Positions 25,758 through 36,095 of a DNA stretch of 64,000 nt are shown here, piece by piece. The DNA is from Thauera humireducens. Its GTDB lineage: Bacteria; Pseudomonadota; Gammaproteobacteria; Burkholderiales; Rhodocyclaceae. The stretch's first letter is position 1, and every line of letters starts with the position of its first letter. The translations under genes and the position numbers were made by a program. The stretch covers positions 1,798,001 to 1,862,000 of the forward strand of contig NZ_CP014646.1 of assembly GCF_001051995.2 (NCBI RefSeq). The letters are read 5' to 3'. The notes below the pieces were generated by a model. The model was not told where the DNA came from and did no database searches. It was given only the letters and a program-made list of their open reading frames with translations.

Positions 25758-26405
25758 ATGAGCTGCTGGGCCGTGGTTCCGCTCAAGGCGCGCCGCTTCG
25801 GCAAGACGCGGCTGGCCGGTCTGCTCGACGATGCCGCCCGCGCCGGGCTGGTGCAGACGATGCTCGACACCGTGTTGTCGGCCTTGTCCGATGCGCAGGA
25901 GATCGACCACATCGCGGTCGTCAGCAGCGAGCCCGAGCGGGTTCCTTTGGGCGTGCTCGCCCTGCCCGACCCGGGCGCGGGCCTCAACCCGGCGCTGACC
26001 GCCGCCGCCGACAGCCTGCTCGACCACGGTGCGACTTCGCTGCTGGTCATCCACGCCGACCTGCCGCTGGTGCGGGCGAGCGAGATCGACCGCTTCGTCC
26101 GCGCCGGACGGCGACAGGGGCTGGCGCTGGCGTCCGACCGCCACGGCACCGGCACCAACGCGCTGTTCGTCGCGGATCGGCTGGACTTCCCTTTCCGCTT
26201 CGGCACGAACAGCCTGTCGCAGCACCTGGCGGAAGCGCGCATCCGTCGCATCACGCCGGCCCTGCCCGCCTTGAATGGCCTCGCCATCGACATCGACACG
26301 CCCGCCGATCTCGCCTGCCTGCTGCCGGCAGCGGGCGTTTCCCTCAAGCCCTCCCGCTGGAGCCTGACGCCATGCACAACCTCGCCATGCACGACTTCGC
26401 TCTGA
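25758..26405 (+). CDS. cofC: 2-phospho-L-lactate guanylyltransferase
   Basis: 215-residue nucleotidyltransferase with VVPLKARRFGKTRL near 5-18 (nucleotide binding), LPDPGAGLNPAL near 72-83, VIHADLPLVRASEI near 95-108 and GTGTNALFV near 128-136. It activates 2-phospho-L-lactate, phosphoenolpyruvate or, in some betaproteobacteria, 3-phospho-D-glycerate with GTP. CGGGAG lies seven bases before the ATG. Its 3' end overlaps cofGH by 34 bases. Which three-carbon acid it uses cannot be told by eye. Confidence 0.92.
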   Translation: MSCWAVVPLKARRFGKTRLAGLLDDAARAGLVQTMLDTVLSALSDAQEIDHIAVVSSEPERVPLGVLALPDPGAGLNPALTAAADSLLDHGATSLLVIHADLPLVRASEIDRFVRAGRRQGLALASDRHGTGTNALFVADRLDFPFRFGTNSLSQHLAEARIRRITPALPALNGLAIDIDTPADLACLLPAAGVSLKPSRWSLTPCTTSPCTTSL

Positions 26406-28858
26406 GCCTACTCGCCCGCGCGCGGGCAGGACACACGCTGTCGCCCGAAGACATCCATCTGCTGGCCGAACACGCGTCGCACGCCGACCTGCTGCACACC
26501 GCCGGGGCCCTGACGCTGGCCGGGCACGGCGCCAGCGTGGGCTACTCGCGCAAGGTCTTCATCCCGCTCACCCGGCTGTGCCGCAACACCTGCGGCTACT
26601 GCACCTTCGCCACCACGCCGAAGTCGGTGCCGAACGCCTACCTGAGCGCGGACGAAGTGCTGGCCATCGCCCGCGCCGGCGCGGCGGCAGGTTGCCACGA
26701 GGCCTTGTTCACCCTCGGCGAACGCCCGGAATCGCGCTACCAGGCGGCGCGCGACGCCCTCGCCGCGCTCGGCCACGGCTCGACCATCGAATACCTGGCG
26801 GAGATGGCTGCGCTGGTGCATCGCGAGACCGGCCTGCTGCCGCATGTGAACCCCGGCACCATGAGCACCGAGGAGATCGCCCTGCTGCGCCCGCTGTCGG
26901 CGTCGATGGGCATCATGCTCGAGTCCTCCTCCACCCGCCTGTGCGAACGCGGCGGCCCGCACTGGAAGTGCGTGGACAAACACCCGGGCGCCCGCCTCGA
27001 GACCCTGCGCCTGGCCGGCGAACAGGCGGTGCCGATGACGACCGGCATCCTCATCGGCATCGGCGAAACGCGCCGCGAACGCGTCGACTCCCTGCTCGCG
27101 CTGCGCGAGGTGCACGCGGCCCACGGCCACCTGCAGGAGATCATCGTGCAGAACTTCCGCGCCAAGCCCGGCACGGTGATGGCACAGGCGGAAGAGCCCG
27201 CGCTGGATGACCACACCTGGACGATCGCGATGGCGCGCCTGATTTTCGGCGCCGGGATGTCCATCCAGGCGCCGCCCAACCTGAGACCCGGCGAACTGGG
27301 CCCGCTGCTGCGCGCCGGCGTCAACGACTGGGGTGGCATCTCGCCGGTCACGCTCGATCACGTCAATCCCGAGGCAGCCTGGCCGCAGATCGACGCGCTC
27401 GCCGCCGAGACGGCCGCACACGGCCGCCACCTGCGCCCACGCCTGCCGCTGATCCCGTCCTTCGTGCGCGAGGCTGCGCGATGGACCGATGCGGCAATGG
27501 GCACCGCCCTGCTGCGTCGAGCCGACGCAAACGGCTTCGCGCGCGTCGACGACTGGATCGCCGGCACCGGTCAGGCCCCCTCGCCCGCCGCGCTGCGCGC
27601 CTTCGCCTCCCAACCGGACGGTGCAGCGCCATCGCAGGCCATCCGCGCACTGCTCGACAAGGCCCTGACGGGCCGCGAACTGGCCGAGGACGAGATCGTG
27701 CGCCTGTTCGATGCGCAGGGCGCGGACCTGCACGCGGTGATGGCGGCGGCCGACCACCTGCGCCGCGACACCGTGGGCGAGGCGGTCACCCACGTGCGCA
27801 ACTGCAACATCAACTACACCAACATCTGCCAGCACCGCTGCGGCTTCTGCGCCTTTGCCAAGAGCCACGCCGCCTCCACGCTGCGCGGCCCGGCCTACCG
27901 GCTCAACGCCGAGCAGGTGGCCGCCCGTGCGCTCGAAGCCTGGGCCCGCGGCGCCACCGAGGTGTGCATGCAGGGCGGCATCCACCCGCACTACACCGGC
28001 GACACCTACCTCGAGTTGCTGGCAGCGGTCAAGCGCGCCACGCCCGACATGCACATCCATGCCTTCTCGCCACTGGAGATCCGCCACGGCGCCGCCACCC
28101 TGGGCCTGTCGCTGCACGACTACCTGCGCCGCCTGCGCGACGCCGGCCTGCGCACGCTGCCGGGCACGGCAGCGGAGATCCTCGACGACGAGGTGCGCGC
28201 CATCATCTGCCCGGACAAGCTCGACACCGCGCAATGGCTCAAGGTGATGGAGGCCGCGCACGCGGTCGGCATCCGCAGCACCGCGACCATCATGTTCGGC
28301 CATGTCGATACGCCGCGGCACTGGGCGCGTCACCTGCTCGCCATCCGCCGCCTGCAGGCGAAGACGGGCGGCTTCACCGAGTTCGTGCCGCTGCCCTTCG
28401 TGCATATGGAGTCGCCGCTGTGGCACAAGGGTCGCGCACGCTCGGGCCCGACGCTGCGCGAAGCGGTGCTGATGCATGCGGTCGCCCGCCTGGTCCTGCA
28501 TCCGCTGATCCCGAACATCCAGACCTCGTGGGTGAAGATGGGCGCCGAAGGCGCGGCGCTCTGCCTGCAGGCCGGGGCGAACGACCTCGGCGGCACGCTG
28601 ATGTACGAATCGATCACGCGCGCAGCGGGCGGCGCCAACGGCCAGGTGATGGAAACCGCCGACCTGCGTGCGATCGCTGCGCGCTGCGCACGCCCGCTGC
28701 GACAACGTACGACGCTCTACGAAGCGGTGCCGCCCACGATCGGCCGCGCCAGGGCCGCAGCAGCGACAGACGTCTGCACGACGGCGGCCGGCACGCGTGG
28801 TGAAGCCGGCCCCCCACATCGACCCCAACGGGTGCACAGGCTGCACGCACTCGCCTGA
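26372..28858 (+). CDS. cofGH: Fo synthase, fused CofG-CofH (FbiC type)
   Basis: 828-residue double radical-SAM enzyme that makes the deazaflavin Fo from tyrosine and the flavin precursor 5-amino-6-ribitylamino-uracil. The first cluster motif is CRNTCGYC near residue 70 (CofG half), the second CQHRCGFC near 488 (CofH half); both are intact CxxxCxxC. The fused form is typical of actinobacteria and the bacteria that have acquired F420. I use the ATG at 26372 (GGAG upstream), which overlaps cofC. The last 40 residues are Arg/Ala-rich and poorly conserved-looking. Confidence 0.95.
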   Translation: MHNLAMHDFALSLLARARAGHTLSPEDIHLLAEHASHADLLHTAGALTLAGHGASVGYSRKVFIPLTRLCRNTCGYCTFATTPKSVPNAYLSADEVLAIARAGAAAGCHEALFTLGERPESRYQAARDALAALGHGSTIEYLAEMAALVHRETGLLPHVNPGTMSTEEIALLRPLSASMGIMLESSSTRLCERGGPHWKCVDKHPGARLETLRLAGEQAVPMTTGILIGIGETRRERVDSLLALREVHAAHGHLQEIIVQNFRAKPGTVMAQAEEPALDDHTWTIAMARLIFGAGMSIQAPPNLRPGELGPLLRAGVNDWGGISPVTLDHVNPEAAWPQIDALAAETAAHGRHLRPRLPLIPSFVREAARWTDAAMGTALLRRADANGFARVDDWIAGTGQAPSPAALRAFASQPDGAAPSQAIRALLDKALTGRELAEDEIVRLFDAQGADLHAVMAAADHLRRDTVGEAVTHVRNCNINYTNICQHRCGFCAFAKSHAASTLRGPAYRLNAEQVAARALEAWARGATEVCMQGGIHPHYTGDTYLELLAAVKRATPDMHIHAFSPLEIRHGAATLGLSLHDYLRRLRDAGLRTLPGTAAEILDDEVRAIICPDKLDTAQWLKVMEAAHAVGIRSTATIMFGHVDTPRHWARHLLAIRRLQAKTGGFTEFVPLPFVHMESPLWHKGRARSGPTLREAVLMHAVARLVLHPLIPNIQTSWVKMGAEGAALCLQAGANDLGGTLMYESITRAAGGANGQVMETADLRAIAARCARPLRQRTTLYEAVPPTIGRARAAAATDVCTTAAGTRGEAGPPHRPQRVHRLHALA

Positions 28859-28951
28859 ACGCCCACGCTCCACGCAGTACCGAACCGCGCCGCCCCGGCG
28901 GCGCGGCCGGCCCTCTACGTCCCTAGTTCCCGCAACAAAGCTGGAGAATCC

Positions 28952-29851
28952 ATGACACTCACCCACCTGCAACGGCTCGAAGCCGAAAGCATCCACATCC
29001 TGCGCGAGGTCGTCGCCGAGGCCGACAAGCCAGTGATGCTGTACTCCATCGGCAAGGACAGCGCGGTCATGCTGCACCTGGCGATGAAGGCCTTCTACCC
29101 GGCCGTGCCGCCCTTTCCGCTGCTGCACGTCGATACGCGCTGGAAGTTCCAGGAGATGTACCGCTTCCGCGACCGCATGGCGCAGCAGACCGGCATGGAC
29201 CTGCTGGTGCACATCAACCCCGAAGGCGTGGAGAAGGACATCAACCCCTTCACCCACGGCTCGGCGATCCACACCGACATCATGAAGACCGAGGGCCTCA
29301 AGCAGGCGCTCGACCAGTACGGCTTCGACGTCGCCTTCGGCGGGGCGCGCCGCGACGAGGAGAAGTCGCGCGCCAAGGAGCGCGTGTTCTCCTTCCGCAC
29401 CGCGCAGCACCGCTGGGACCCGAAGAACCAGCGCCCCGAGTTGTGGAAGCTCTACAACGCCAGAAAGCACAAGGGCGAGTCGATCCGGGTGTTTCCGCTG
29501 TCGAACTGGACCGAGCTCGACATCTGGCAGTACATCTACCTCGAGAACATCCCCATCGTGCCGCTGTATTACGCGGCCGAACGTCCGGTGGTCGAGCGCG
29601 ACGGCACGCTGATCATGGTCGACGACCACCGCATGCCCCTGAAGCCCGGCGAGGTGCCGATGATGAAGAAGGTGCGCTTTCGCACCCTGGGCTGCTACCC
29701 GCTGACCGGTGCGGTGGAGTCCGAGGCCGACACGCTGCCGGCGATCATCCAGGAGATGCTCCTTACCCGCACCTCCGAACGCCAGGGTCGGGTGATCGAC
29801 CACGATTCCGCCGCTTCCATGGAAAAGAAAAAGCAAGAGGGGTACTTCTGA
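28952..29851 (+). CDS. cysD: Sulfate adenylyltransferase subunit 2
   Basis: 299-residue PP-loop ATP pyrophosphatase, the small subunit of ATP sulfurylase. The PP-loop motif [14 protein letters not shown] is near residues 31-44; [20 protein letters not shown] near 130-149 and [10 protein letters not shown] near 250 are diagnostic. Makes adenosine phosphosulfate with CysN. One base separates it from cysN. Encoded 93 bases after cofGH, on the same strand. Confidence 0.96.
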   Translation: MTLTHLQRLEAESIHILREVVAEADKPVMLYSIGKDSAVMLHLAMKAFYPAVPPFPLLHVDTRWKFQEMYRFRDRMAQQTGMDLLVHINPEGVEKDINPFTHGSAIHTDIMKTEGLKQALDQYGFDVAFGGARRDEEKSRAKERVFSFRTAQHRWDPKNQRPELWKLYNARKHKGESIRVFPLSNWTELDIWQYIYLENIPIVPLYYAAERPVVERDGTLIMVDDHRMPLKPGEVPMMKKVRFRTLGCYPLTGAVESEADTLPAIIQEMLLTRTSERQGRVIDHDSAASMEKKKQEGYF

Positions 29852-29852
29852 C

Positions 29853-31760
29853 ATGGCACACGTTTCCGACCTCATCGCCACCGACATCGAGCAATACCTG
29901 AAGGCGCATGAACACAAGAGCCTGCTGCGCTTCATCACCTGCGGCAGCGTGGATGATGGCAAGAGCACGCTGATCGGGCGCCTGCTCTATGAATCGAAGA
30001 TGCTGTTCGAGGACCAGCTCGCCGCGGTCGAGGCCGACTCGAAGAAGTTCGGCACCCAGGGCGACCAGATCGACTTCGCGCTGCTGGTCGATGGCCTGGC
30101 CGCCGAGCGCGAGCAGGGCATCACGATCGACGTGGCCTACCGCTTCTTCTCGACCGACAAGCGCAAGTTCATCGTCGCCGACACACCGGGCCACGAGCAG
30201 TACACCCGCAACATGGTCACCGGCGCGTCGACGGCGGATGTGGCCATCCTGATGGTCGATGCGCGCAAGGGCATCCTGACCCAGACCCGGCGCCACAGCT
30301 ACCTGGTGTCGCTGCTGGGCATCCGCCACATCGTGGTGGCGATCAACAAGATGGACCTGGTCGATTACGCGGAGAAGGTCTTCCGCGACATCGTCGAGGA
30401 CTACTCCGCCTTCGCGGCGCAGATCGGGCTCGACAACGTCACCTTCATCCCGCTGTCGGCCTTCAGGGGCGACAACATCACCACCCCGAGCAGCACCATG
30501 CCCTGGTACCACGGCACGACGCTGATGGGCTACCTGGAGACGGTGGAGGTCGACGACGCGCGCATGCAGCGCGCCCCCTTCCGCCTGCCGGTGCAGTGGG
30601 TCAACCGCCCGAACCTGGATTTCCGCGGCTTCGCCGGCCAGGTGGCGAGCGGCGTGATCCGCCCGGGCGATCGCATCCGCGTGCAGCCCTCGGGGCGCGA
30701 GAGCACGGTGGCGCGCATCGTCACCCACGGCGGCGACCTTGCGCAGGCGGTGGCCGGGCAGTCGATCACGCTCACGCTGGCCGACGAGATCGACATCTCG
30801 CGCGGCGACCTGATCTCGACCGTGGAGGCGCCGGCCGAGGTGGCCGACCAGTTCGAGACCACGATCGTGTGGATGCACGACGAGCCGCTGCTCGCGGGCC
30901 GGCCCTACCTGCTCAAGATCGGCGCCAAGACGGTCACGGCCACGATCACCGACATCAAGTACCAGGTGAACGTGAACACGCTCGAGCATGTGGCGGCCAA
31001 GACGCTGGAGCTGAACGCGATCGGCGTGTGCAATCTGTCGCTCGACCGGCCGATCGCCTTCGATGCCTACCAGGCCAACCGCGACACCGGCGGCTTCATC
31101 CTGATCGACCGCCTGTCGAACAACACGGTCGGCGCGGGCCTGCTGCACTTCGCGCTGCGCCGCGCACACAACATCCACCTGCAGCACGTCGATGTCGACA
31201 AGGCGGCGCGCTCGGCCCAGAAGCACCAGAAGAGCTGCGTGCTCTGGTTCACCGGCCTGTCGGGCGCGGGCAAGTCCTCGATCGCCAACCTGGTCGAGAA
31301 GAAGCTGCACGCGCTGGGCCACCACACCTACCTGCTCGACGGCGACAACGTGCGCCACGGCCTGAACAAGGACCTGGGCTTCACCGACGCCGACCGGGTG
31401 GAGAACATCCGCCGCGTGGCCGAGGTCGCGAAACTGATGGTGGACGCCGGCCTGATCGTGCTGACCGCCTTCATCTCGCCGTTCAAGTCGGAGCGGCGCA
31501 TGGCGCGCAGCCTGATGGGCGACGACGAGTTCATCGAGATCTTCGTCGACACGCCGCTCGAGGTCGCCGAGCAGCGTGACGTGAAGGGCCTCTACAAGAA
31601 GGCGCGCCGCGGCGAACTGAAGAACTTCACCGGCATAGATTCGCCTTACGAGGCGCCGGAGAGCCCCGAACTGCGGCTCGCCACGCCCCAGCTCTCGCTC
31701 GACGCGGCCGCCGACGCGGTCATCGCCACGCTGCGCCTGCGCGGCGTCATCGCCGACTGA
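29853..31760 (+). CDS. cysN: Bifunctional sulfate adenylyltransferase subunit 1/APS kinase
   Basis: 635-residue CysN-CysC fusion (NodQ type). The N-terminal GTPase has G1 GSVDDGKST near 30, G3 DTPGHEQY near 110 and G4 NKMD near 165, then elongation-factor-like beta domains. The C-terminal APS kinase has a P-loop GLSGAGKSS near 470 and [15 protein letters not shown] near 496. Together with CysD it turns sulfate into PAPS. No APS/PAPS or sulfite reductase genes are in the window, so the PAPS may feed the sulfotransferase at 33445. Confidence 0.95.
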   Translation: MAHVSDLIATDIEQYLKAHEHKSLLRFITCGSVDDGKSTLIGRLLYESKMLFEDQLAAVEADSKKFGTQGDQIDFALLVDGLAAEREQGITIDVAYRFFSTDKRKFIVADTPGHEQYTRNMVTGASTADVAILMVDARKGILTQTRRHSYLVSLLGIRHIVVAINKMDLVDYAEKVFRDIVEDYSAFAAQIGLDNVTFIPLSAFRGDNITTPSSTMPWYHGTTLMGYLETVEVDDARMQRAPFRLPVQWVNRPNLDFRGFAGQVASGVIRPGDRIRVQPSGRESTVARIVTHGGDLAQAVAGQSITLTLADEIDISRGDLISTVEAPAEVADQFETTIVWMHDEPLLAGRPYLLKIGAKTVTATITDIKYQVNVNTLEHVAAKTLELNAIGVCNLSLDRPIAFDAYQANRDTGGFILIDRLSNNTVGAGLLHFALRRAHNIHLQHVDVDKAARSAQKHQKSCVLWFTGLSGAGKSSIANLVEKKLHALGHHTYLLDGDNVRHGLNKDLGFTDADRVENIRRVAEVAKLMVDAGLIVLTAFISPFKSERRMARSLMGDDEFIEIFVDTPLEVAEQRDVKGLYKKARRGELKNFTGIDSPYEAPESPELRLATPQLSLDAAADAVIATLRLRGVIAD

Positions 31761-31762
31761 AA

Positions 31763-31788
31763 GCAGCGGGCCCGCACGGGCCCGCTGC
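31763..31788 (+). terminator. Hairpin after cysN
   Basis: Perfect 12-bp inverted repeat (GCAGCGGGCCCG) with almost no loop, three bases past the cysN stop. No T-run follows, so it may stabilise RNA or attenuate and not fully terminate. Confidence 0.4.
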
Positions 31789-31813
31789 CCACCATACACG
31801 AACAGGAACCACC

Positions 31814-32596
<783 letters not shown>

Positions 32597-32602
32597 CGCC
32601 AC

Positions 32603-32625
32603 AAAAACCGAGCAAAGCTCGGTTT
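32603..32625 (+). terminator. Rho-independent terminator after cysQ
   Basis: AAACCGAGC-AAA-GCTCGGTTT, a nine-bp stem with flanking A and T bases, seven bases past the cysQ stop. Confidence 0.75.
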
Positions 32626-32771
32626 CCGCGACAACACCCCGAGTTCGATTTACAAGCCCTTGTTTCAACGTGCTTTATTTTTCACCTCCGGCTCGCGCAA
32701 CGGCATCGAATGCGAGTAGCCAGGCCGGGGACGGCTTGCTCCAATTGACCGCGTCACGCAAAGGAACGCCC

Positions 32772-33434
32772 ATGGCCTCCCACCATTCACCGCTTCGCCG
32801 CAGCCCCACCCAGTCCCGGGCGACCGCAACCCTGCGGGCGATCCGTGAGGCTGCGCTGCGCATCCTGAAGGAGGAAGGTCATGCGCGCCTGACCACCAAC
32901 CGCATCGCCGAAGTGGCCGGGATCAGCATCGGCAGCCTCTACCAGTACTACGCCGACAAGCATGCGATTGCGGCGGACATCTGCAACGAGCTGCTGACCT
33001 CGGAACTCGACGACATCCGGCGCCTCGACCGCCAGGCGATCGCGCTCGCCGAGAACTCCCTCGACGCCACGCTCGAGTTCTTCGTCGCGGAACAGGTCGC
33101 GCGCCATCGGCGCCTGTACCTGCAGCTGCGCGACTTCTACCTCGAGATCCACTGGAAGTACGACTTCGAGGCCTACTCGCGCAAGCGTTACCCGAACAAG
33201 CCCACCACGGCCGAGTGGCTGCCGTCCGCCCTCGAGCGCCACCGCGACACCCTGCGGGTGCAGGACTTCACGCTCGCCGCGCGCATGGTCGCCAACGCGC
33301 TCGAAGGCACGATCCACGCCACCCTCGACCGCAACCCCGAGCTGATCCTGACGCAGGAATTCATCGACGAGCTGCACGTCATGCTCGTCCGTTATCTCAG
33401 GAAGATGCCCGGCGAAGGCATCCAGAACGACTAA
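32772..33434 (+). CDS. TetR-family transcriptional regulator
   Basis: 220 residues. The N-terminal TetR HTH is near residues 20-65 (ATLRAIREAALRILKEEG, then TTNRIAEVAGISIGSLYQYYADK). The C-terminal ligand domain is helical (LLTSELDDIRRLDRQA...). It is the first gene of a tight rightward operon: 10 bases to the sulfotransferase, then DUF1214 protein, SDR and an F420-type oxidoreductase. Likely a ligand-responsive repressor of this operon. No copy of the 16-bp motif precedes it. Confidence 0.92.
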   Translation: MASHHSPLRRSPTQSRATATLRAIREAALRILKEEGHARLTTNRIAEVAGISIGSLYQYYADKHAIAADICNELLTSELDDIRRLDRQAIALAENSLDATLEFFVAEQVARHRRLYLQLRDFYLEIHWKYDFEAYSRKRYPNKPTTAEWLPSALERHRDTLRVQDFTLAARMVANALEGTIHATLDRNPELILTQEFIDELHVMLVRYLRKMPGEGIQND

Positions 33435-33444
33435 GGAGACTCTC

Positions 33445-34638
33445 TTGTTCTACTACTTCGACTTCACCGTCTGGTTCAAGCTGCTGCGCCTCGTCGGCCA
33501 GGAGCAGAACACACGCCAGCGCCGCGGCCTGTACAAGCTGCTGCTGCTTCACGTACCGCTGCGCGCAACGGTGACCGCGGTGTGCTTCTTCCTCGACGGC
33601 ATCCTGTTTCCCGGCCTGTGGCGCACCAAGGTGAAGACCCCGGTCTTCATCATCGGCCACGCGCGCAGCGGCACCACGCTCGCCCACCGGCTGATGGACG
33701 CCGACGCGCGTTTCTCCACCTTCAAGTACTACGAGCTGCTGCTGCCCTCGCTGCTGCAGAAGAAGCTCGTGCGCCTGGCCGCATGGATCGACGCCCACCT
33801 GCTCGGCCGCGCGCTCGAGCGCAGGCTGCAGGCCTGGGAGAAGCGCAAGTTCGGCCCCATGCAGCACATCCACAAGATGGGCCTGACGATCCCCGAGGAA
33901 GACGACCTGCTGTACTTCAACTCCTGCGCGTCGGGCTTCTGGCTGACCAAGCTCCCGTATATGAGCGAGCTCGACTTCTTCCACATCGACCAGCGCCCGG
34001 CCGCGAGCCGGCGCCGGATGATGAAGTTCTACAAGGAATGCGTGCGCCGCCAGCTCTACCTGAACGGCAGCGACCGCATCCACCTGAGCAAGAACCCCAC
34101 CTATTGCGGCCGCGTCGCGTCCCTGATCGAAGCCTTTCCCGATGCGCGCTTCGTGATCCTCTACCGCAACCCGCACGAGACCATCCCCAGCCTGCTCAAG
34201 CTCCTCAACGTGGGCTGGAAGCTGCAGGGCAACCTGTCGCAGGACCGCATCCGCGAATCCAACCAGGTGATGACCGGGCTCTCCTACGAGTCCTACCTCC
34301 ATCCGCTCGAGGTCCTCGAGCGCCACCCCGAGACCCCGCACGCGGTCATCGACTACCGGCGCCTGACCACCGATCCGAAGGGCACGATCGAGGACGTCTA
34401 TCGCGACCTCGGGCTCGACATCAGCCCCGACTTTGCCCGCTTCCTGGAGGCCGAGGCCGCCCGAACCCGCAAGCACGAAACCGAACACCGCTACAGCCTG
34501 GCCGAATTCGGCCTCGACGACGGCGAGATCCGGGAGCGACTGGCGCCCCTGTTCGAGAAGTTCAACTGGGACGAGGACGTCCCCCCCAACCCGCAGAGCG
34601 CATCCGCGCAAGACAAGAAGGAGCTGGCCCATGCATGA
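33445..34638 (+). CDS. PAPS-dependent sulfotransferase
   Basis: 397-residue sulfotransferase (Sulfotransfer_3-like). The 5'-phosphosulfate-binding loop GHARSGTTLAHRL is near 71-83 and the 3'-phosphate region RFVILYRNPHETIPSLLKLL near 237-256. A hydrophobic N-terminal stretch (LLLLHVPLRATVTAVCFFLDGILF, near 32-55) may hold it at the membrane. TTG start with AAGGAG six bases upstream. It ends with an eight-base overlap onto the DUF1214 gene. The acceptor is unknown; a lipid or steroid-like alcohol is consistent with the neighbours. Confidence 0.85.
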   Translation: MFYYFDFTVWFKLLRLVGQEQNTRQRRGLYKLLLLHVPLRATVTAVCFFLDGILFPGLWRTKVKTPVFIIGHARSGTTLAHRLMDADARFSTFKYYELLLPSLLQKKLVRLAAWIDAHLLGRALERRLQAWEKRKFGPMQHIHKMGLTIPEEDDLLYFNSCASGFWLTKLPYMSELDFFHIDQRPAASRRRMMKFYKECVRRQLYLNGSDRIHLSKNPTYCGRVASLIEAFPDARFVILYRNPHETIPSLLKLLNVGWKLQGNLSQDRIRESNQVMTGLSYESYLHPLEVLERHPETPHAVIDYRRLTTDPKGTIEDVYRDLGLDISPDFARFLEAEAARTRKHETEHRYSLAEFGLDDGEIRERLAPLFEKFNWDEDVPPNPQSASAQDKKELAHA

Positions 34639-36082
34639 GCCCAATCCCCGGCACGACGCCGTGTTCGACATCGTCAAGGCCCACGTCGAGGCGCGCGACC
34701 CGGAGACCCGCGATGCCGCCGTCCAGTTGCGCCAGGCCTGGGACGACATGATCGCGCAGCTGCAGGACGCCCGCGATGCGATCGACGACCCCAAGCTGTG
34801 GCCCCCACCCGCCACGCCGCGCAACCTCGCCGAAGGCTACCGCTACGTGCTCGGCTTCCTCTACGGCTCGATCTCGCGCTGCCTCGGACCGACGCCGGAG
34901 TTCCCCTACTTCGTGCGCGCCATCCAGCCGCTCAACCGCTCGACCATCGACAACTGCGACGCCCTCTACCTGATGGCGCCGATCGACGGCAACTACAGCT
35001 ACACCATCCGCGGTCGCGCCGCCGACACCAGCGCCTGGCGCGGCGGCAAGGCGCCGGCCGGGGTGCGCAAGGCCCCGCACTACGTGATCTTCGAGACGCC
35101 CAGCGGCTACTCGGGCGAAAGCGGCAGCCTCAAGGAGATGACGCCCGGCTCGCGCATCAACTGCGCCGAGCTGGACTGCACCGAGCTGAAGGTGGAGGCA
35201 GATGGCAGCTTCGAGATCCTGCTCGCGCCCGAGAAGCCGCCCGGCTACGAGGGCAACTTCATGCTCACCCGCGCCAGCCGCACCCGCAAGCAGAAGGACG
35301 GCAGCAGCGTCACGCGCGAATACGTGAGCCAGCTGGTGATGCTGCGCGAGCTGTTCTCCGACTGGGAGAACGAGGACCTGCTCGAGCTCTTCATCTACCG
35401 CAACGACCTGCTCGGCAAGCCGATGCCGGCCTACACGCCCGAGGTCGCCGCCAGGCAGATCGCCGACATCGGCCGCTTCACCCGCAACCAGGTGCACTTC
35501 TGGAACGAGTTCTACGCGGTCGTGTGCGAGTGCTACGGCGACATGAACGGCGACGGCCAGTGCTTCATGCCGCGCAACGACTTCAACAAGCCGAACGCCG
35601 CCTCGCTCGCCACCGCGGGCGGCATGGCCACCAACGTGTATTGCGGCGGCATCTTCGAGCTGGCACCCGACGAGGCGCTGGTGGTCGAGATGCACCAGCC
35701 GGTGGAGCCGGTGTACATCGGCTTCAGCCTGGGCAACATGTGGGGCGAATCGCTGGACTTCGCCAACTACCAGAGCAGCCTCGGCGGCCTGCAGGCGCAC
35801 CGCGATGCCGACAACGTCTTCCGCCTGGTGGTCTCCCATCGCGATCCGGGCATCGCCAACTGGCTCGACGCCACCGGCCACCCCGAGGGCTACATGGCGA
35901 TACGCTGGGCCTACCCGGTCAAGCCCATGGACAACCTGCCCTGGGCCACGGCGAAGAAGGTGCCGCTGGCCGAAATCCACCAGCACCTGCCGGCCGACAC
36001 CCGCCTGATCTCGCCCGAGGAGCGCCGGAAGCAGATTGCGATCCGGCAGGAACACGTGCAACGCCGCTACCGCCAGCACTGA
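34631..36082 (+). CDS. DUF1214-domain protein
   Basis: 483 residues without signal peptide. The C-terminal segment VVSHRDPGIANWLDATGHPEGYMAIRWAYP near 395-425 is the DUF1214 signature; the central part (MLRELFSDWENEDLLELFIYR) is helical. DUF1214/DUF1254 proteins are common in mycobacteria and lipid-degrading bacteria but lack a proven activity. It is encoded between the sulfotransferase (overlap of eight bases) and an SDR (13 bases), so it most likely acts on the same substrate. Confidence 0.72.
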   Translation: MHEPNPRHDAVFDIVKAHVEARDPETRDAAVQLRQAWDDMIAQLQDARDAIDDPKLWPPPATPRNLAEGYRYVLGFLYGSISRCLGPTPEFPYFVRAIQPLNRSTIDNCDALYLMAPIDGNYSYTIRGRAADTSAWRGGKAPAGVRKAPHYVIFETPSGYSGESGSLKEMTPGSRINCAELDCTELKVEADGSFEILLAPEKPPGYEGNFMLTRASRTRKQKDGSSVTREYVSQLVMLRELFSDWENEDLLELFIYRNDLLGKPMPAYTPEVAARQIADIGRFTRNQVHFWNEFYAVVCECYGDMNGDGQCFMPRNDFNKPNAASLATAGGMATNVYCGGIFELAPDEALVVEMHQPVEPVYIGFSLGNMWGESLDFANYQSSLGGLQAHRDADNVFRLVVSHRDPGIANWLDATGHPEGYMAIRWAYPVKPMDNLPWATAKKVPLAEIHQHLPADTRLISPEERRKQIAIRQEHVQRRYRQH

Positions 36083-36095
36083 CAAGGAGCCCCGC

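Noticed and set aside
26408..29968. Minus-strand open frame of 1186 codons
   Set aside because: It lies opposite cofGH, cysD and part of cysN. Its composition (Arg, Ala, Gly, His, no domain) is that of an antisense shadow in GC-rich DNA.
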